Below, one piece after another: positions 49,827-59,200 of a stretch of DNA of 64,000 nucleotides. The stretch's first letter is position 1. Each line of letters begins with the position of its first letter. The translations under genes were made by a program, and so were the position numbers. The stretch is taken from assembly GCF_900156335.1 (NCBI RefSeq), contig NZ_FTMZ01000017.1, positions 42,447 through 106,446 of the forward strand, read 5' to 3'. Under the pieces are notes generated by a model, which was given only the letters and a program-made list of their open reading frames with translations, had not been told where the DNA came from and did no database searches. The stretch is from Sphaerotilus natans. Lineage in GTDB: Bacteria > Pseudomonadota > Gammaproteobacteria > Burkholderiales > Burkholderiaceae_C.

Positions 49827-50536
49827 ACCCGCCCCCCTCGCTGGCCGAGCAGGCCTACGCGGCCGTCAAGGCGCTGATCTTCGACTTCATGCTGATGCCC
49901 GGCGATCACTTTTCCGAAAGCGATCTGGCCCGGCAGCTCGAGGTCAGCCGCACGCCGCTGCGCCAGGCGCTGCAGCGCCTGCAACGCGAAGGATTCCTCC
50001 AGGTCTTCCCGAAGCAGGGCTGGCAGGTCGCGCCGCTGGACTTCGACGCCTTCGACGAGCTCTACGACCTGCGCGTGCTGCTGGAGTGCGCCGCAGTGCA
50101 GCGACTGTGCGACCTGGAAGATCGCCCCGGCTTGCAGGCGCTGGCCGCGCTGTGGCTGCTGCCCGAGAACGAGCGCCTGCGCGACGGGGTGCAGGTCGGC
50201 CTGCAGGACGAAGCCTTCCACCGGGCGCTGGTGGCCGGCAGCGGCAACCGCGAGATGGTGCGGGTGCATGCCGAGATCACCGAGCGCATCCGCATCATCC
50301 GGCGCCTGGACTTCACCCAGACCGCGCGCATCGCCGCGACCTACGACGAGCATGCGCGCATCCTCGGCGCCATCACCCGCCGGCGCAGCGACGAGGCGCA
50401 GCGCCTGCTGCGAGCCCACATCGCGCAGAGCAAGCTCGAGGTGCGACGCATCACGCTGGAGCGGCTCTACCGGGCCCGCGAGCAGGCCGGCCTCGGCTGC
50501 AAGCTCGCCCGTCAGGCAGACGGCTCGCTCGCGTAG
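49805..50536 (+). CDS. GntR-family (FCD) transcriptional regulator
   Basis: 243 residues: N-terminal winged helix-turn-helix (FSESDLARQLEVSRTPLRQALQRLQREG) and C-terminal FCD ligand domain with the metal-site pattern (ELYDLRVLLEC, DEAFHRALVAGSGN, YDEHARILGAI). Starts inside the 3' end of the allophanate hydrolase gene (22-nt overlap), so it is the last gene of the operon and probably its regulator. The GTATAC palindrome at 38569 is a candidate target. Confidence 0.9.
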   Translation: MDAFPRLNPPPSLAEQAYAAVKALIFDFMLMPGDHFSESDLARQLEVSRTPLRQALQRLQREGFLQVFPKQGWQVAPLDFDAFDELYDLRVLLECAAVQRLCDLEDRPGLQALAALWLLPENERLRDGVQVGLQDEAFHRALVAGSGNREMVRVHAEITERIRIIRRLDFTQTARIAATYDEHARILGAITRRRSDEAQRLLRAHIAQSKLEVRRITLERLYRAREQAGLGCKLARQADGSLA

Positions 50537-50546
50537 CACCCAAGAG

Positions 50547-51320
50547 TCACGCCCGAACTCCCACATCCGCCAGCCAACCGGCCGGCGGCTCGAAGCGGTA
50601 GCCCACGCCGTAGATCGAGCGGATCGGCTCCACGCCAGGGCTGACCTGCTCGAGCTTGCGGCGCAGGTTCTTGACGTGGCTGTCGACGGTGCGGTCGCTG
50701 AGCGCACGCTGGTCGTCATGCAGCCGGTCGAGCAGCTGGTCGCGCGAGAACACCCGGCCCGGCGCAGCCGCCAGCGCTGCCAGCAGCCGCAGCTCGACCG
50801 GCGTCAGGTCCAGCGTCTGGCCGTCGAAGCGCGCCCGGTGGCTGTCGAGGTCGATCTGCAGCCGCGCGACCGGCAGCGCCGCCGCCGGCTCGAGCAGCGC
50901 AGCGCGCGCGGCAGCCCCCTCGACCGACGGCGGCACCGCCCGCCAGCGCCGCAGCACGGTGCGCACCCGCGCCACCACCTCGCGCGGGCTGAAGGGCTTG
51001 CAGATGTAGTCGTCGGCGCCGCTCTCCAGCCCGATCAGCCGGTCGACCTCCTCGACCCGCGCGGTCAGCATGATGACCGGCGTGTCGCCGTGCGCGCGCA
51101 GCTCGCGGCACACCGCCAGGCCGTCCTGGCCCGGCAGCATCAGGTCGAGCAGCACCAGCGCCGGCACGCGCTCGCGCACCGCCGGCATCACGTCCAGGCC
51201 GTTGTCGATGATGCGCGTGTCGTAGCCGGCGGCCTTCAGGTAATCGGCCACCAGCCGCGACAGCCGGGGTTCGTCCTCGACGACGAGGATGAGGTCGGAC
51301 AAAGACATGCCGCCACTCAT
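50547..51320 (-). CDS. OmpR-family response regulator (BaeR-like)
   Basis: 257 residues: receiver domain (LVVEDEPRLSRLV, phospho-Asp in LVLLDLMLPGQDG, Lys in ADDYICKPFSPRE) and winged-helix DNA-binding domain (LTPVELRLLAALA, DRTVDSHVKNLRRKLE, IYGVGYRFEPP). The linker is long. Start at 51320 overlaps the stop of the upstream gene (ATGA); ATG 51308 is an alternative. Partner kinase is two genes upstream at 51913-53394. Confidence 0.92.
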   Translation of the reverse strand: MSGGMSLSDLILVVEDEPRLSRLVADYLKAAGYDTRIIDNGLDVMPAVRERVPALVLLDLMLPGQDGLAVCRELRAHGDTPVIMLTARVEEVDRLIGLESGADDYICKPFSPREVVARVRTVLRRWRAVPPSVEGAAARAALLEPAAALPVARLQIDLDSHRARFDGQTLDLTPVELRLLAALAAAPGRVFSRDQLLDRLHDDQRALSDRTVDSHVKNLRRKLEQVSPGVEPIRSIYGVGYRFEPPAGWLADVGVRA

Positions 51321-51859
51321 GCACCGGCGCTGTCTCGCCCTGCGTCCTGCGCCTCGTCCTGCGCTTCTGCTTCTTCCTGCGCGGAACGCCATCTGGAATA
51401 GAAGTAGGCTCCGCCGGAGATCACGCCCGCAGCGGTGGCGGCCGCACCCAGAACGGGGGCGGCGGTCACGATCAGCGGTGCGCTGGTGATGCCCAAGGCC
51501 ACGCCGACGGCGCTCAGCCCGGTTGGCGCCGCGATGGCTGCACCAGCCACCGCCACGCCGGACGTGATGCCCAGCCCCATGGAGACCGCTTCCGCCTTGT
51601 CCGCCACGGCCTTGTGGCTCAGGTCGACCTCCTTGACCTTGTCGATGACCTGTCCGGTCAGCCTGCTGGTTTCGGCCAAGGCGGTCTCCGAGATCGATCG
51701 AACCTGCCGCATCGCCGCTTGTGCATGCTCCTGCTCCAGCAGATTCAGGGCCTGGGCGCCCAGCTCCTGACCTGTATCCCGAATCGCCGTGCCGGCCTTG
51801 CCGGCCGCAGACAAGGTCGTTGCCGTCGCCTCCTTGAGACGATCGAACGAGATCTTCAT
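51317..51859 (-). CDS. Unknown small membrane protein between kinase and regulator genes
   Basis: 180 residues; I do not recognise a family. Residues 1-90 look helical, possibly coiled-coil (LLEQEHAQAAMRQVRSISE, RLTGQVIDKVKEV). Residues 92-152 are a Gly/Ala-rich hydrophobic region (GLGITSGVAVAGAAIAAP and APVLGAAATAAGVISGGAYF) that could form two or three membrane helices, then a polar acidic tail (AQEEAEAQDEAQDAG). It is translationally coupled to the response regulator and 53 nt after the kinase stop, so it should be made with both. An accessory sensor or signalling partner is possible. Confidence 0.7.
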   Translation of the reverse strand: MKISFDRLKEATATTLSAAGKAGTAIRDTGQELGAQALNLLEQEHAQAAMRQVRSISETALAETSRLTGQVIDKVKEVDLSHKAVADKAEAVSMGLGITSGVAVAGAAIAAPTGLSAVGVALGITSAPLIVTAAPVLGAAATAAGVISGGAYFYSRWRSAQEEAEAQDEAQDAGRDSAGA

Positions 51860-51912
51860 CTTTCATCACTCCCGAAGCTGAGGGCCCAAGGGCCGATGAC
51901 AGGGGCAGAAGT

Positions 51913-53394
51913 CTACAAGCCCGTACCGCGCTCGGTCTCGACGGGCAGCGCCACCCGAATCTTCAGCCCGCCCAGCGGCGAGGCCTCGGCGTGGATGCGC
52001 CCGCCGTGGGCCTCGACGAGGCTGCGGCAGATGGCCAGGCCCAGGCCGGAACCACCGCCGGCACGCCCGCGCGAGGACTCGACGCGGAAGAAGCGCTCGA
52101 ACAGGCGCGGCAGCAGCTCGGGCGCGACGCCGGGGGCGGAATCCTCCACCGTCAGGAGCAGCTGCGCGGCGGCCGGGTCATGGGCCAGGGCGACCCGCAG
52201 CTCGCCGCCGGGATCGGTGTAGCGCACCGCGTTGTCGAGCAGGTTGTGCAGCAGCTGGCCGAGGCGGTCGGCGTCGGCCAGCAGCGGCGGCAGCAGCGTG
52301 GCGGCCGCCTCGGGCAGATCGACGATCAGCCGCAGCCGGCGCTCGGCACAGCGCGCCGCAAAGGCCTCGGTCTGGGCGCGCACCAGCGCGGCCAGGTCCA
52401 GCCGCTCATGGCGCAGGCGCAGCGCGCCGACATCGGCCAGCGCGAGCTGGTGCAGATCGTCGACCAGCCGGGTCAATGCGCTGACCTCGCCGTGCAGCAG
52501 CCCGAGCGCCTGCGGCGTCAGCGGGTGGATGCCGTCCTGCATCGCCTCGATCTCGCCGCGCAGCACTGCCAGCGGCGTGCGCAGCTCGTGCGAGATGTCG
52601 GCCATGGCCTCGCGGCGCAGGCGCTCGTTGCGCTCGAGCGTCTGCGCGAGCAGGTTGAAGTCCTGCGCCAGGCGGCCCACCTCGTCCTGGCCGCGCACCT
52701 CGACGCGGGTGTCGTGGTGACCAGCGGCCAGCCGGTGCGTGGCCTGCGCCACCGCGCGCACCGGGGCCAGCAGCGCGCGCGCCACCCACCAGGCCACCAG
52801 CGCGGCCAGCAGCAGGGCCAGCACGGCGGCGACCAGCGTGGCACGCAGCTGCTCGGACTGGAAGCGCAGCGCCGCCGCATCGGTCACCGACTGCACCGGC
52901 GCCAGCACGATCCAGCCCAGCGTGCGCCCGGCCTCGTCGACGATCTCGCGCTCCTCCGAGTTGGCCAGGATGCGCGGGAAGCCGATCACATGCTGACGCT
53001 GCGCATCCAGCAGCGTCAGCCGCCGGCCGTAGCCCAGCAGGCTGGGCGCGAGCTGGGCGGTGTCGATCGCGCCCAGCTCCTGATGCGGATCGCCGCGCGG
53101 CAGATCGTTCTCCACCAGCCGGAACCAGGCCCCGGGCCGGCCGGCGACGAAGTCCCAGCTGCCATGCTCGGCGTGGGCATCGCGCAGCCGCGGCACGGCC
53201 GCTTCCATGCGCTCGACCGCCTGGCGATTCAGGTAGCCGAGAAAGCCGCGGTGAAAGCCCAGCTGCGCGGCCAGACCGATCATCACCGCCACCAGCACCG
53301 CCACCGCCAGCACCGCAAAGAACAGCCGCACCGTCAGACCAGGCCGGGGCCAGGGCGGGCGCAGGCGGGAGAGATTCAGCTTCATCATGATCAT
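51913..53394 (-). CDS. Sensor histidine kinase (BaeS-like)
   Basis: 493 residues: first membrane helix near residues 22-45, periplasmic sensor of about 120 residues, second helix near 188-210 (LVAAVLALLLAALVAWWVA), HAMP domain, DHp box MADISHELRTPLAVLRGE with the phospho-His, and ATPase boxes (LLHNLLDNAVRYT, GLGLAICRSLVEAHGG). Pairs with the BaeR-like regulator. Divergent from a ferric-reductase-like gene 114 nt away and close to an RND pump, its probable targets. Several close ATGs (53394, 53388, 53385) could be the start. Confidence 0.92.
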   Translation of the reverse strand: MIMMKLNLSRLRPPWPRPGLTVRLFFAVLAVAVLVAVMIGLAAQLGFHRGFLGYLNRQAVERMEAAVPRLRDAHAEHGSWDFVAGRPGAWFRLVENDLPRGDPHQELGAIDTAQLAPSLLGYGRRLTLLDAQRQHVIGFPRILANSEEREIVDEAGRTLGWIVLAPVQSVTDAAALRFQSEQLRATLVAAVLALLLAALVAWWVARALLAPVRAVAQATHRLAAGHHDTRVEVRGQDEVGRLAQDFNLLAQTLERNERLRREAMADISHELRTPLAVLRGEIEAMQDGIHPLTPQALGLLHGEVSALTRLVDDLHQLALADVGALRLRHERLDLAALVRAQTEAFAARCAERRLRLIVDLPEAAATLLPPLLADADRLGQLLHNLLDNAVRYTDPGGELRVALAHDPAAAQLLLTVEDSAPGVAPELLPRLFERFFRVESSRGRAGGGSGLGLAICRSLVEAHGGRIHAEASPLGGLKIRVALPVETERGTGL

Positions 53395-53508
53395 GGCCTG
53401 GCGAGCGTCGCACCGGACGCAGGCGAAGGCAAGTCGTCGCCGACCGCACCGGCCAGCGCGGCGGACATCCAAATTTCCTGCACATTCGGGCGCGATGCTG
53501 ACGCCATC

Positions 53509-54858
53509 ATGCCAACACATCGCATCCGTCATGCCCTCGTTGCCCTGCTGGCGGCGCTCACCCTGCTGTGGCTGCTGGCCGAACCCAGCCCCTGGCCGCA
53601 GCCGCTGACCTGGTTCTCCTTCCGCGCGGTCTTCGTGCAGTACAGCGGCGTCATCGCCATCGGCGTGATGAGCGTGGCGATGCTGCTCGCGCTGCGCCCG
53701 CGCCGGCTCGAGCCGCACCTGGACGGCCTCGACAAGATGTACCGCCTGCACAAATGGCTGGGCATCGCCGCGCTGAGCACCTCGGTGCTGCACTGGTGGT
53801 TCGCCAAGGGCACGAAGTGGATGGTGGGCTGGGGCTGGCTGGAGCGCCCGGTGCGCGGGCCGCGTCCGGCCGGCGTCGAGCGCAGCTATCTTGAGGCGCT
53901 GCTGGGCAGCCAGCGCGGCCTGGCCGAAACGGTGGGCGAGTGGGTGTTCTACGCCGCCGCGATCCTGATGATCCTGGCGCTGGTCAAGCGCTTCCCCTAT
54001 CACCTCTTCGCCAAGACCCACAAGTGGCTGGCCGCGGCCTATCTGGCGCTGGTCTTCCACTCGGTGGTGCTGGTGAAGTTCTCCTACTGGACCCAGCCGG
54101 TCGGGGTGATCCTGGCGCTGCTGATGGCCGGCGGCACGGTCGCGGCGGTCCTGGTGCTGGCGGGCCGCGTCGGCGCCCGCCGCAAGGTGCGCGGCACGGT
54201 GGTCGAGACGCGGCGCTATCCCGGCGTCGATTCGCTGGAGACGGTGATCGAGATGGCCCCGGGCTGGCCGGGCCATGCTGCGGGCCAGTTCGCCTTCGTG
54301 ACGGTCGACGCGAAGGACGGCGCGCATCCCTACACCATCGCCAGCGCCTGGGACGCGCAGTCGCCGCGCCTGAGCTTCATCACCAAGGCGCTGGGCGACC
54401 ACACCCGTGCGCTGCCCGAGCTGCTGCGCCCGGGGCGAGCGGTGACGGTCGAGGGCCCCTACGGCCGCTTCGACTTCGAGGATGGCCGCGCGCGCCAGAT
54501 CTGGGTCGGCGCGGGCATCGGCATCACGCCCTTCGTCGCACGCATGCAGCAGCTCGCCCGCCGCGGCGGCCCGCACGCGCAGGTCGACCTCTTCCATGCC
54601 ACCGCGCAGCGCGACGAGGCGGCGCTGGCACGGCTGCGCGCCGACGCCGAAGCCGCCGGCATCCGCCTGCATGTGCTGGTCGATGCCGAGGATGGCCTGC
54701 TCGACGGCGAGCGCATCCGCCGCCTGGTGCCCGACTGGGCCCAGGCCAGCCTGTGGTTCTGCGGCCCCGGCGGCTTCGGCCGCGCGCTGCACGCCGACTT
54801 CGCCGCCCGGGGCCTGCCGGCCCGGGCCTTCCACCAGGAACTGTTCCAGATGCGCTGA
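53509..54858 (+). CDS. Ferric reductase-like membrane flavoprotein
   Basis: 449 residues. N-terminal half has about six membrane helices with paired histidines (RLHKWLG, VLHWWFAKG, KTHKWLAAAYLALVFHSVV) for b-type heme. C-terminal half is a ferredoxin-NADP reductase module: FAD motif HPYTIASAW, NAD motif VGAGIGITPFVARM, and WFCGPGGFG. It should move electrons from NAD(P)H across or into the membrane. Divergent from the sensor kinase and 51 nt upstream of the efflux operon. Substrate (iron, copper or quinone) unknown. Confidence 0.85.
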   Translation: MPTHRIRHALVALLAALTLLWLLAEPSPWPQPLTWFSFRAVFVQYSGVIAIGVMSVAMLLALRPRRLEPHLDGLDKMYRLHKWLGIAALSTSVLHWWFAKGTKWMVGWGWLERPVRGPRPAGVERSYLEALLGSQRGLAETVGEWVFYAAAILMILALVKRFPYHLFAKTHKWLAAAYLALVFHSVVLVKFSYWTQPVGVILALLMAGGTVAAVLVLAGRVGARRKVRGTVVETRRYPGVDSLETVIEMAPGWPGHAAGQFAFVTVDAKDGAHPYTIASAWDAQSPRLSFITKALGDHTRALPELLRPGRAVTVEGPYGRFDFEDGRARQIWVGAGIGITPFVARMQQLARRGGPHAQVDLFHATAQRDEAALARLRADAEAAGIRLHVLVDAEDGLLDGERIRRLVPDWAQASLWFCGPGGFGRALHADFAARGLPARAFHQELFQMR

Positions 54859-54909
54859 GCCGAGCGCGCGGCCCCACTCTCTGCCCCGACTCTCTCCGGA
54901 GCTCCACCG

Positions 54910-56208
54910 ATGATTCCCCGCAAGACCCCCCGCCGCCCTGCTGCAGCCCTGGCGGCCAGCCTGCTGGCGGCCGCACTCGGCAGCGGCCTGCTGGCCGGAT
55001 GCCAGAAGAACGATGCCCCGGCCCCCCCGTCCGCAGGAGGCGCTGCAGCCGGCGGCGCCGGTGGTGCAGCAGGCGCCAAGGCCCCCGCCGGCCCGACCGC
55101 AGTCGGCGTGGTGGTGCTGCAGACCGGCCGCGCCAGCCTGTCGACCGAGCTGCCCGGCCGGGTCAGCGCCGCCCGGGTGGCCGAAGTGCGCCCGCAGGTG
55201 CGCGGCCTGATCCGCGAGGTCAGCTTCACCGAGGGCGCGCTGGTGCGCGCCGGCCAGCCGCTCTACCAGATCGAGCCCGACAGCTACCGCATCGCGCTCG
55301 ACAGCGCCCGCGCCAGCGTGGCGAAGTCGCAGGCAGCCGTCGAGACCGCCCGACTCACCGTGCAGCGCCGCGCCGAGCTGCTGAAGATCGACGCGGTCAG
55401 CCAGCAGGATCTGCAGGACGCGCAGGCCACGCTGAAGCAGGCCGAGGCCGATCTGGCCAGCGCCCAGGCCGCGCAGGCCGCCGCCCAGCTCAACCTGAGC
55501 CGCACCACGGTCACCGCGCCGATCTCCGGCCGGGTCGATCTGTCGGCGGTCACGCCGGGCGCGCTGGTCACCGCCGACCAGGCCACCGCGCTGACCACCG
55601 TGCGCCAGCTCGACCCGATTCAGGTCGACATCAGCCAGTCCAGCGCCGAGCTGCTGCGGCTGCGGCGCGACCTGGCCGCCGGACGCTTCCAGAAGATCGG
55701 CGGTGACGAGGCCCGCCTGCGGCTGCTGCTGGAAGACGGCAGCAGCTACCCGCTGCCCGGGCGCATCGGCTTCTCGGGCGTCTCGGTCAACACCGCCACC
55801 GGCGGGGTGACGCTGCGCGCGCGCTTCGACAATCCCGAGGGCGTGCTGATGCCGGGCATGTATGTGCGCGCGGTGCTGGAGACCGGCACCGTCGAGCAGG
55901 CGCTGCAGGTGCCGCAGCAGGCGCTGCAGCGCGACGCACGCGGCGCCGCCAGCGTGATGGTGGTCGACGCGCAGGACAAGGTCGAGCGCCGCGCGGTGGT
56001 CGCCACCCGCGCCTTCGGCAACGCCTGGCTGATCGGCGAGGGCCTGAAGGCGGGAGAGCGCGTCATCGTCGAGGGCCTGCAGAAGGTGCGCCCGGGCGAC
56101 ACCGTCAAGCCGCACGAGGTCGACACGGCCGCACTGTCGGCACCGGCCGGTGCGCGCGCGGCCTCCGCCGCCGCGCCGGCTTCCGCGCCCTCGGGCCCGG
56201 CCCGCTGA
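54910..56208 (+). CDS. RND efflux periplasmic adaptor (AcrA/MexA-like lipoprotein)
   Basis: 432 residues. Lipoprotein signal with lipobox LLAGC, Cys near residue 31. Order: lipoyl half (RPQVRGLIREVSFTEGALVRAGQPLYQIEP), alpha hairpin (about 135-200), second lipoyl half (TTVTAPISGRVDLSAVTPG), beta-barrel and membrane-proximal domains. Connects the inner-membrane pump to the outer-membrane channel. 16 nt before the pump gene. Ala/Pro-rich at both ends. Confidence 0.94.
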   Translation: MIPRKTPRRPAAALAASLLAAALGSGLLAGCQKNDAPAPPSAGGAAAGGAGGAAGAKAPAGPTAVGVVVLQTGRASLSTELPGRVSAARVAEVRPQVRGLIREVSFTEGALVRAGQPLYQIEPDSYRIALDSARASVAKSQAAVETARLTVQRRAELLKIDAVSQQDLQDAQATLKQAEADLASAQAAQAAAQLNLSRTTVTAPISGRVDLSAVTPGALVTADQATALTTVRQLDPIQVDISQSSAELLRLRRDLAAGRFQKIGGDEARLRLLLEDGSSYPLPGRIGFSGVSVNTATGGVTLRARFDNPEGVLMPGMYVRAVLETGTVEQALQVPQQALQRDARGAASVMVVDAQDKVERRAVVATRAFGNAWLIGEGLKAGERVIVEGLQKVRPGDTVKPHEVDTAALSAPAGARAASAAAPASAPSGPAR

Positions 56209-56224
56209 GCAGGAGCGCACCGCC

Positions 56225-59200
56225 ATGGCCCGCTTCTTCATCGACCGCCCCATCTTCGCGTGGGTGCTGGCCATCATCGTGATGCTGGCCGGCGCGCTGG
56301 CGATCACCACGCTGCCGCTGGAGCAGTATCCGAACATCGCGCCGCCGCGCATCTCGGTCAGCACCACCTATCCCGGCGCCTCGGCCAAGACGCTGGAAGA
56401 CTCGGTCACCCAGGTCATCGAGCAGCGCATGAAGGGCCTCGACGGCCTGCAGGCGATGTCCTCGACCAGCGCCTCGTCCGGCCAGGCCAGCGTCTCGCTG
56501 ACCTTCAATGCCGGCACCAATGTCGATGTCGCGCTGATGCAGGTGCAGAGCAAGGTGCAGCAGGCGCTGTCCCAGCTGCCCCAGGCGGTGCAGAACCAGG
56601 GCGTCACCGTCACCAAGACCGGCACCGACTACCTGATGATCGTCGCGCTGTACTCGGCCGACAACAGCGCCACCAACATCCAGATCGGCGACTACATCAC
56701 CTCCAGCCTGGCCGACGTCATCAGCCGCATCGACGGCGTGGGCGATGTGCAGACCCTGGGCACCGGCCACGCGATGCGGCTGTGGCTCGACCCGGCCAAG
56801 CTGGCGGCCTACGGACTGATGCCCTCGGACATCGCCAGCGCGGTCAACGCGCAGAACGCGCAGATCTCCGCCGGCCAGGTCGGCGGCCTGCCGGCGCCGC
56901 CGGGCCAGCAGCTCAACGTCACCATCACCGCGCGCAGCAAGCTGCAGTCGGTGCGCGAGTTCCGCGAGATCGTGCTCAAGACCGCCAGCGACGGCAGCGC
57001 GGTGCGCCTGGGCGATGTCGCGCGGGTCGAGCTCGGCGGCGAGAGCTACAACGTCGTGACCCGCTTCAAGGGCCGGCCCTCGGCGGCGATGGGCGTGCGC
57101 CTGGCCGAAGGCGCCAACGCGATCGCGGTGGCCGACGCGGTCAAGGCCCGGCTCGCCGAGCTGCAGCCCGGATTCCCCTACCAGCTGCAGACCGCGCTGA
57201 CCTACGACACCAGCCCCTTCGTGAAGGTGTCGATCGAGGGCGTGGCCCACACCCTGCTCGAGGCGGTGGTGCTGGTGGTGCTGATCATGTACCTGTTCAT
57301 GCAGAGCTGGCGCGCCACCCTGATCCCGGCGATCACCGTGCCGGTGGTGCTGCTGGGCACCTTCGGGGTGCTGGCGGTCTTCGGCTACTCGATCAACAGC
57401 CTGACGATGTTCGGCCTGGTGCTGGCCATCGGCCTGCTGGTGGACGACGCGATCGTGGTGGTCGAGAACGTCGAGCGGGTGATGGCCGAGGAAGGCCTGC
57501 CGCCGCGCGAGGCCACCCGGCGCTCGATGCAGGAGATCACCGGCGCGCTGGTGGGCATCGCGCTGGTGCTGTCGGCGGTGTTCGTGCCGATGGCCTTCTT
57601 CGGCGGCTCGACCGGGGTGATCTACCGCCAGTTCTCGATCACCGTGGTCACGGCGATGCTGCTGTCGGTCGCGGTGGCGATGAGCCTGACGCCGGCGCTG
57701 TGCGCCACGCTGCTCAAGCCGCTGCCGCCGGGCGCGCATCATGCGCCGCACCGCGGCCTGCTCGGGCGCTTCTTCGGCGGCTTCAACCGGGGCTTCGACC
57801 GCGGCACCCACGGCCTGACCGCGCTGACCGGCACGCTGGTGCGCCGGGGCGGACGCATGATGCTGCTGTACGCGCTGATCGTCGCGGCGATGGCCTTCAT
57901 GTACCGCCAGCTGCCGACCTCCTTCCTGCCAGCGGAAGACCAGGGCGTGCTGATGGTGGAGGTGCGCCTGCCCTCGGGCGCCACCAGCGAGCGGCTGATG
58001 AAGTCGATGAACGCGCTCGAGAACTGGCTGGGCCGCCAGGACGACATCGAGGGCTACACCACCATCCTGGGCTTCTCCGGCGACCAGGCCACCGGTCGCG
58101 CCTTCATCCGCCTCAAGGACTGGAGCGAGCGCACCGGCGAGAACCAGGGCGCCGCGGCGATCGCGCGGCGCGCCAACCGCGAGCTCGCCAGCCTGCGCGA
58201 CGCACGGGTCATCGTGATGCAGCCGCCGACGGTGCGCGGCCTGGGCTCGAGCGGCGGCTTCACGCTGCAGCTGCAGGACCGCGCAGGCCAGGGCCATGAC
58301 GCGCTGGTGCGCGCCCGCGACCAGCTGCTGCAGGCCGCGCGCCAGCGCCCGGAGCTGGCGCAGGTGCGCTCCAGCGGCCTGGACGACGCCGCGCAGCTGG
58401 GCATCCGCATCGACGACCGCAAGGCCGGCGCGCTCGGCCTGTCCACCGCCGACATCAACAGCACGCTGTCGGCGGCGCTGGGCGGCCAGTACGTCAACGA
58501 CTTCATCGACCAGGGCCGGGTCAAGCGGGTCTACCTGCAGGGCGACGCGCCCTTCCGCAGCGCGCCCGACAGCATCCTGCAGTGGCAGGTGCGCAGCAGC
58601 AGCGGCGCGATGGTGCCCTTCTCGGCCTTCGCGAGCACCGACTGGACCTTCGGCGCACCGCGCCTGGAGCGCTACAACGGCATGTCCTCCTACGAGATCG
58701 TCGGCGAGGCCGCCGCCGGCGTCAGCTCCGGCACCGCGATGGCGGTGCTCGAGGAGCTGGTGGCCGCGCTGCCGCCGGGCTACGGCATCGAATGGGCCGG
58801 CCAGTCCTACCAGGAGCGGCTGTCGGGCGCGCAGGCGCCGATCCTCTACGCGGTGTCGGTGCTGTTCGTCTTCCTGTGCCTGGCCGCCCTCTACGAGAGC
58901 TGGTCGGTGCCCTTCTCGGTGATGCTGGTGGTGCCGCTGGGCGTGATCGGCGCGCTCGGGCTGACCCAGCTCGCCGGGCTGTCCAACGATGTCTATTTCC
59001 AGGTCGGCCTGCTGACCACCGTCGGCCTGTCGGCGAAGAACGCGATCCTGATCGTCGAATTCGCCAAGCAGCTCCAGGAGCAGGGCATGGACCTGATCGA
59101 GGCGACGAAGCAGGCGGTGCGACTGCGGCTGCGGCCGATCCTGATGACCTCGCTGGCCTTCATGTTCGGCGTGCTGCCGCTGGCCCTGAGCACCGGGCCG

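Noticed and set aside
53395..56367. Upstream in-frame extension of the sensor kinase
   Set aside because: The kinase has a normal N terminus with a membrane helix from 53394; the extension covers the divergent promoter and two opposite-strand genes.
56105..58297. Minus-strand open frame opposite the RND transporter
   Set aside because: His/Gln/Arg-rich shadow of a conserved transporter gene; no start context or motif.
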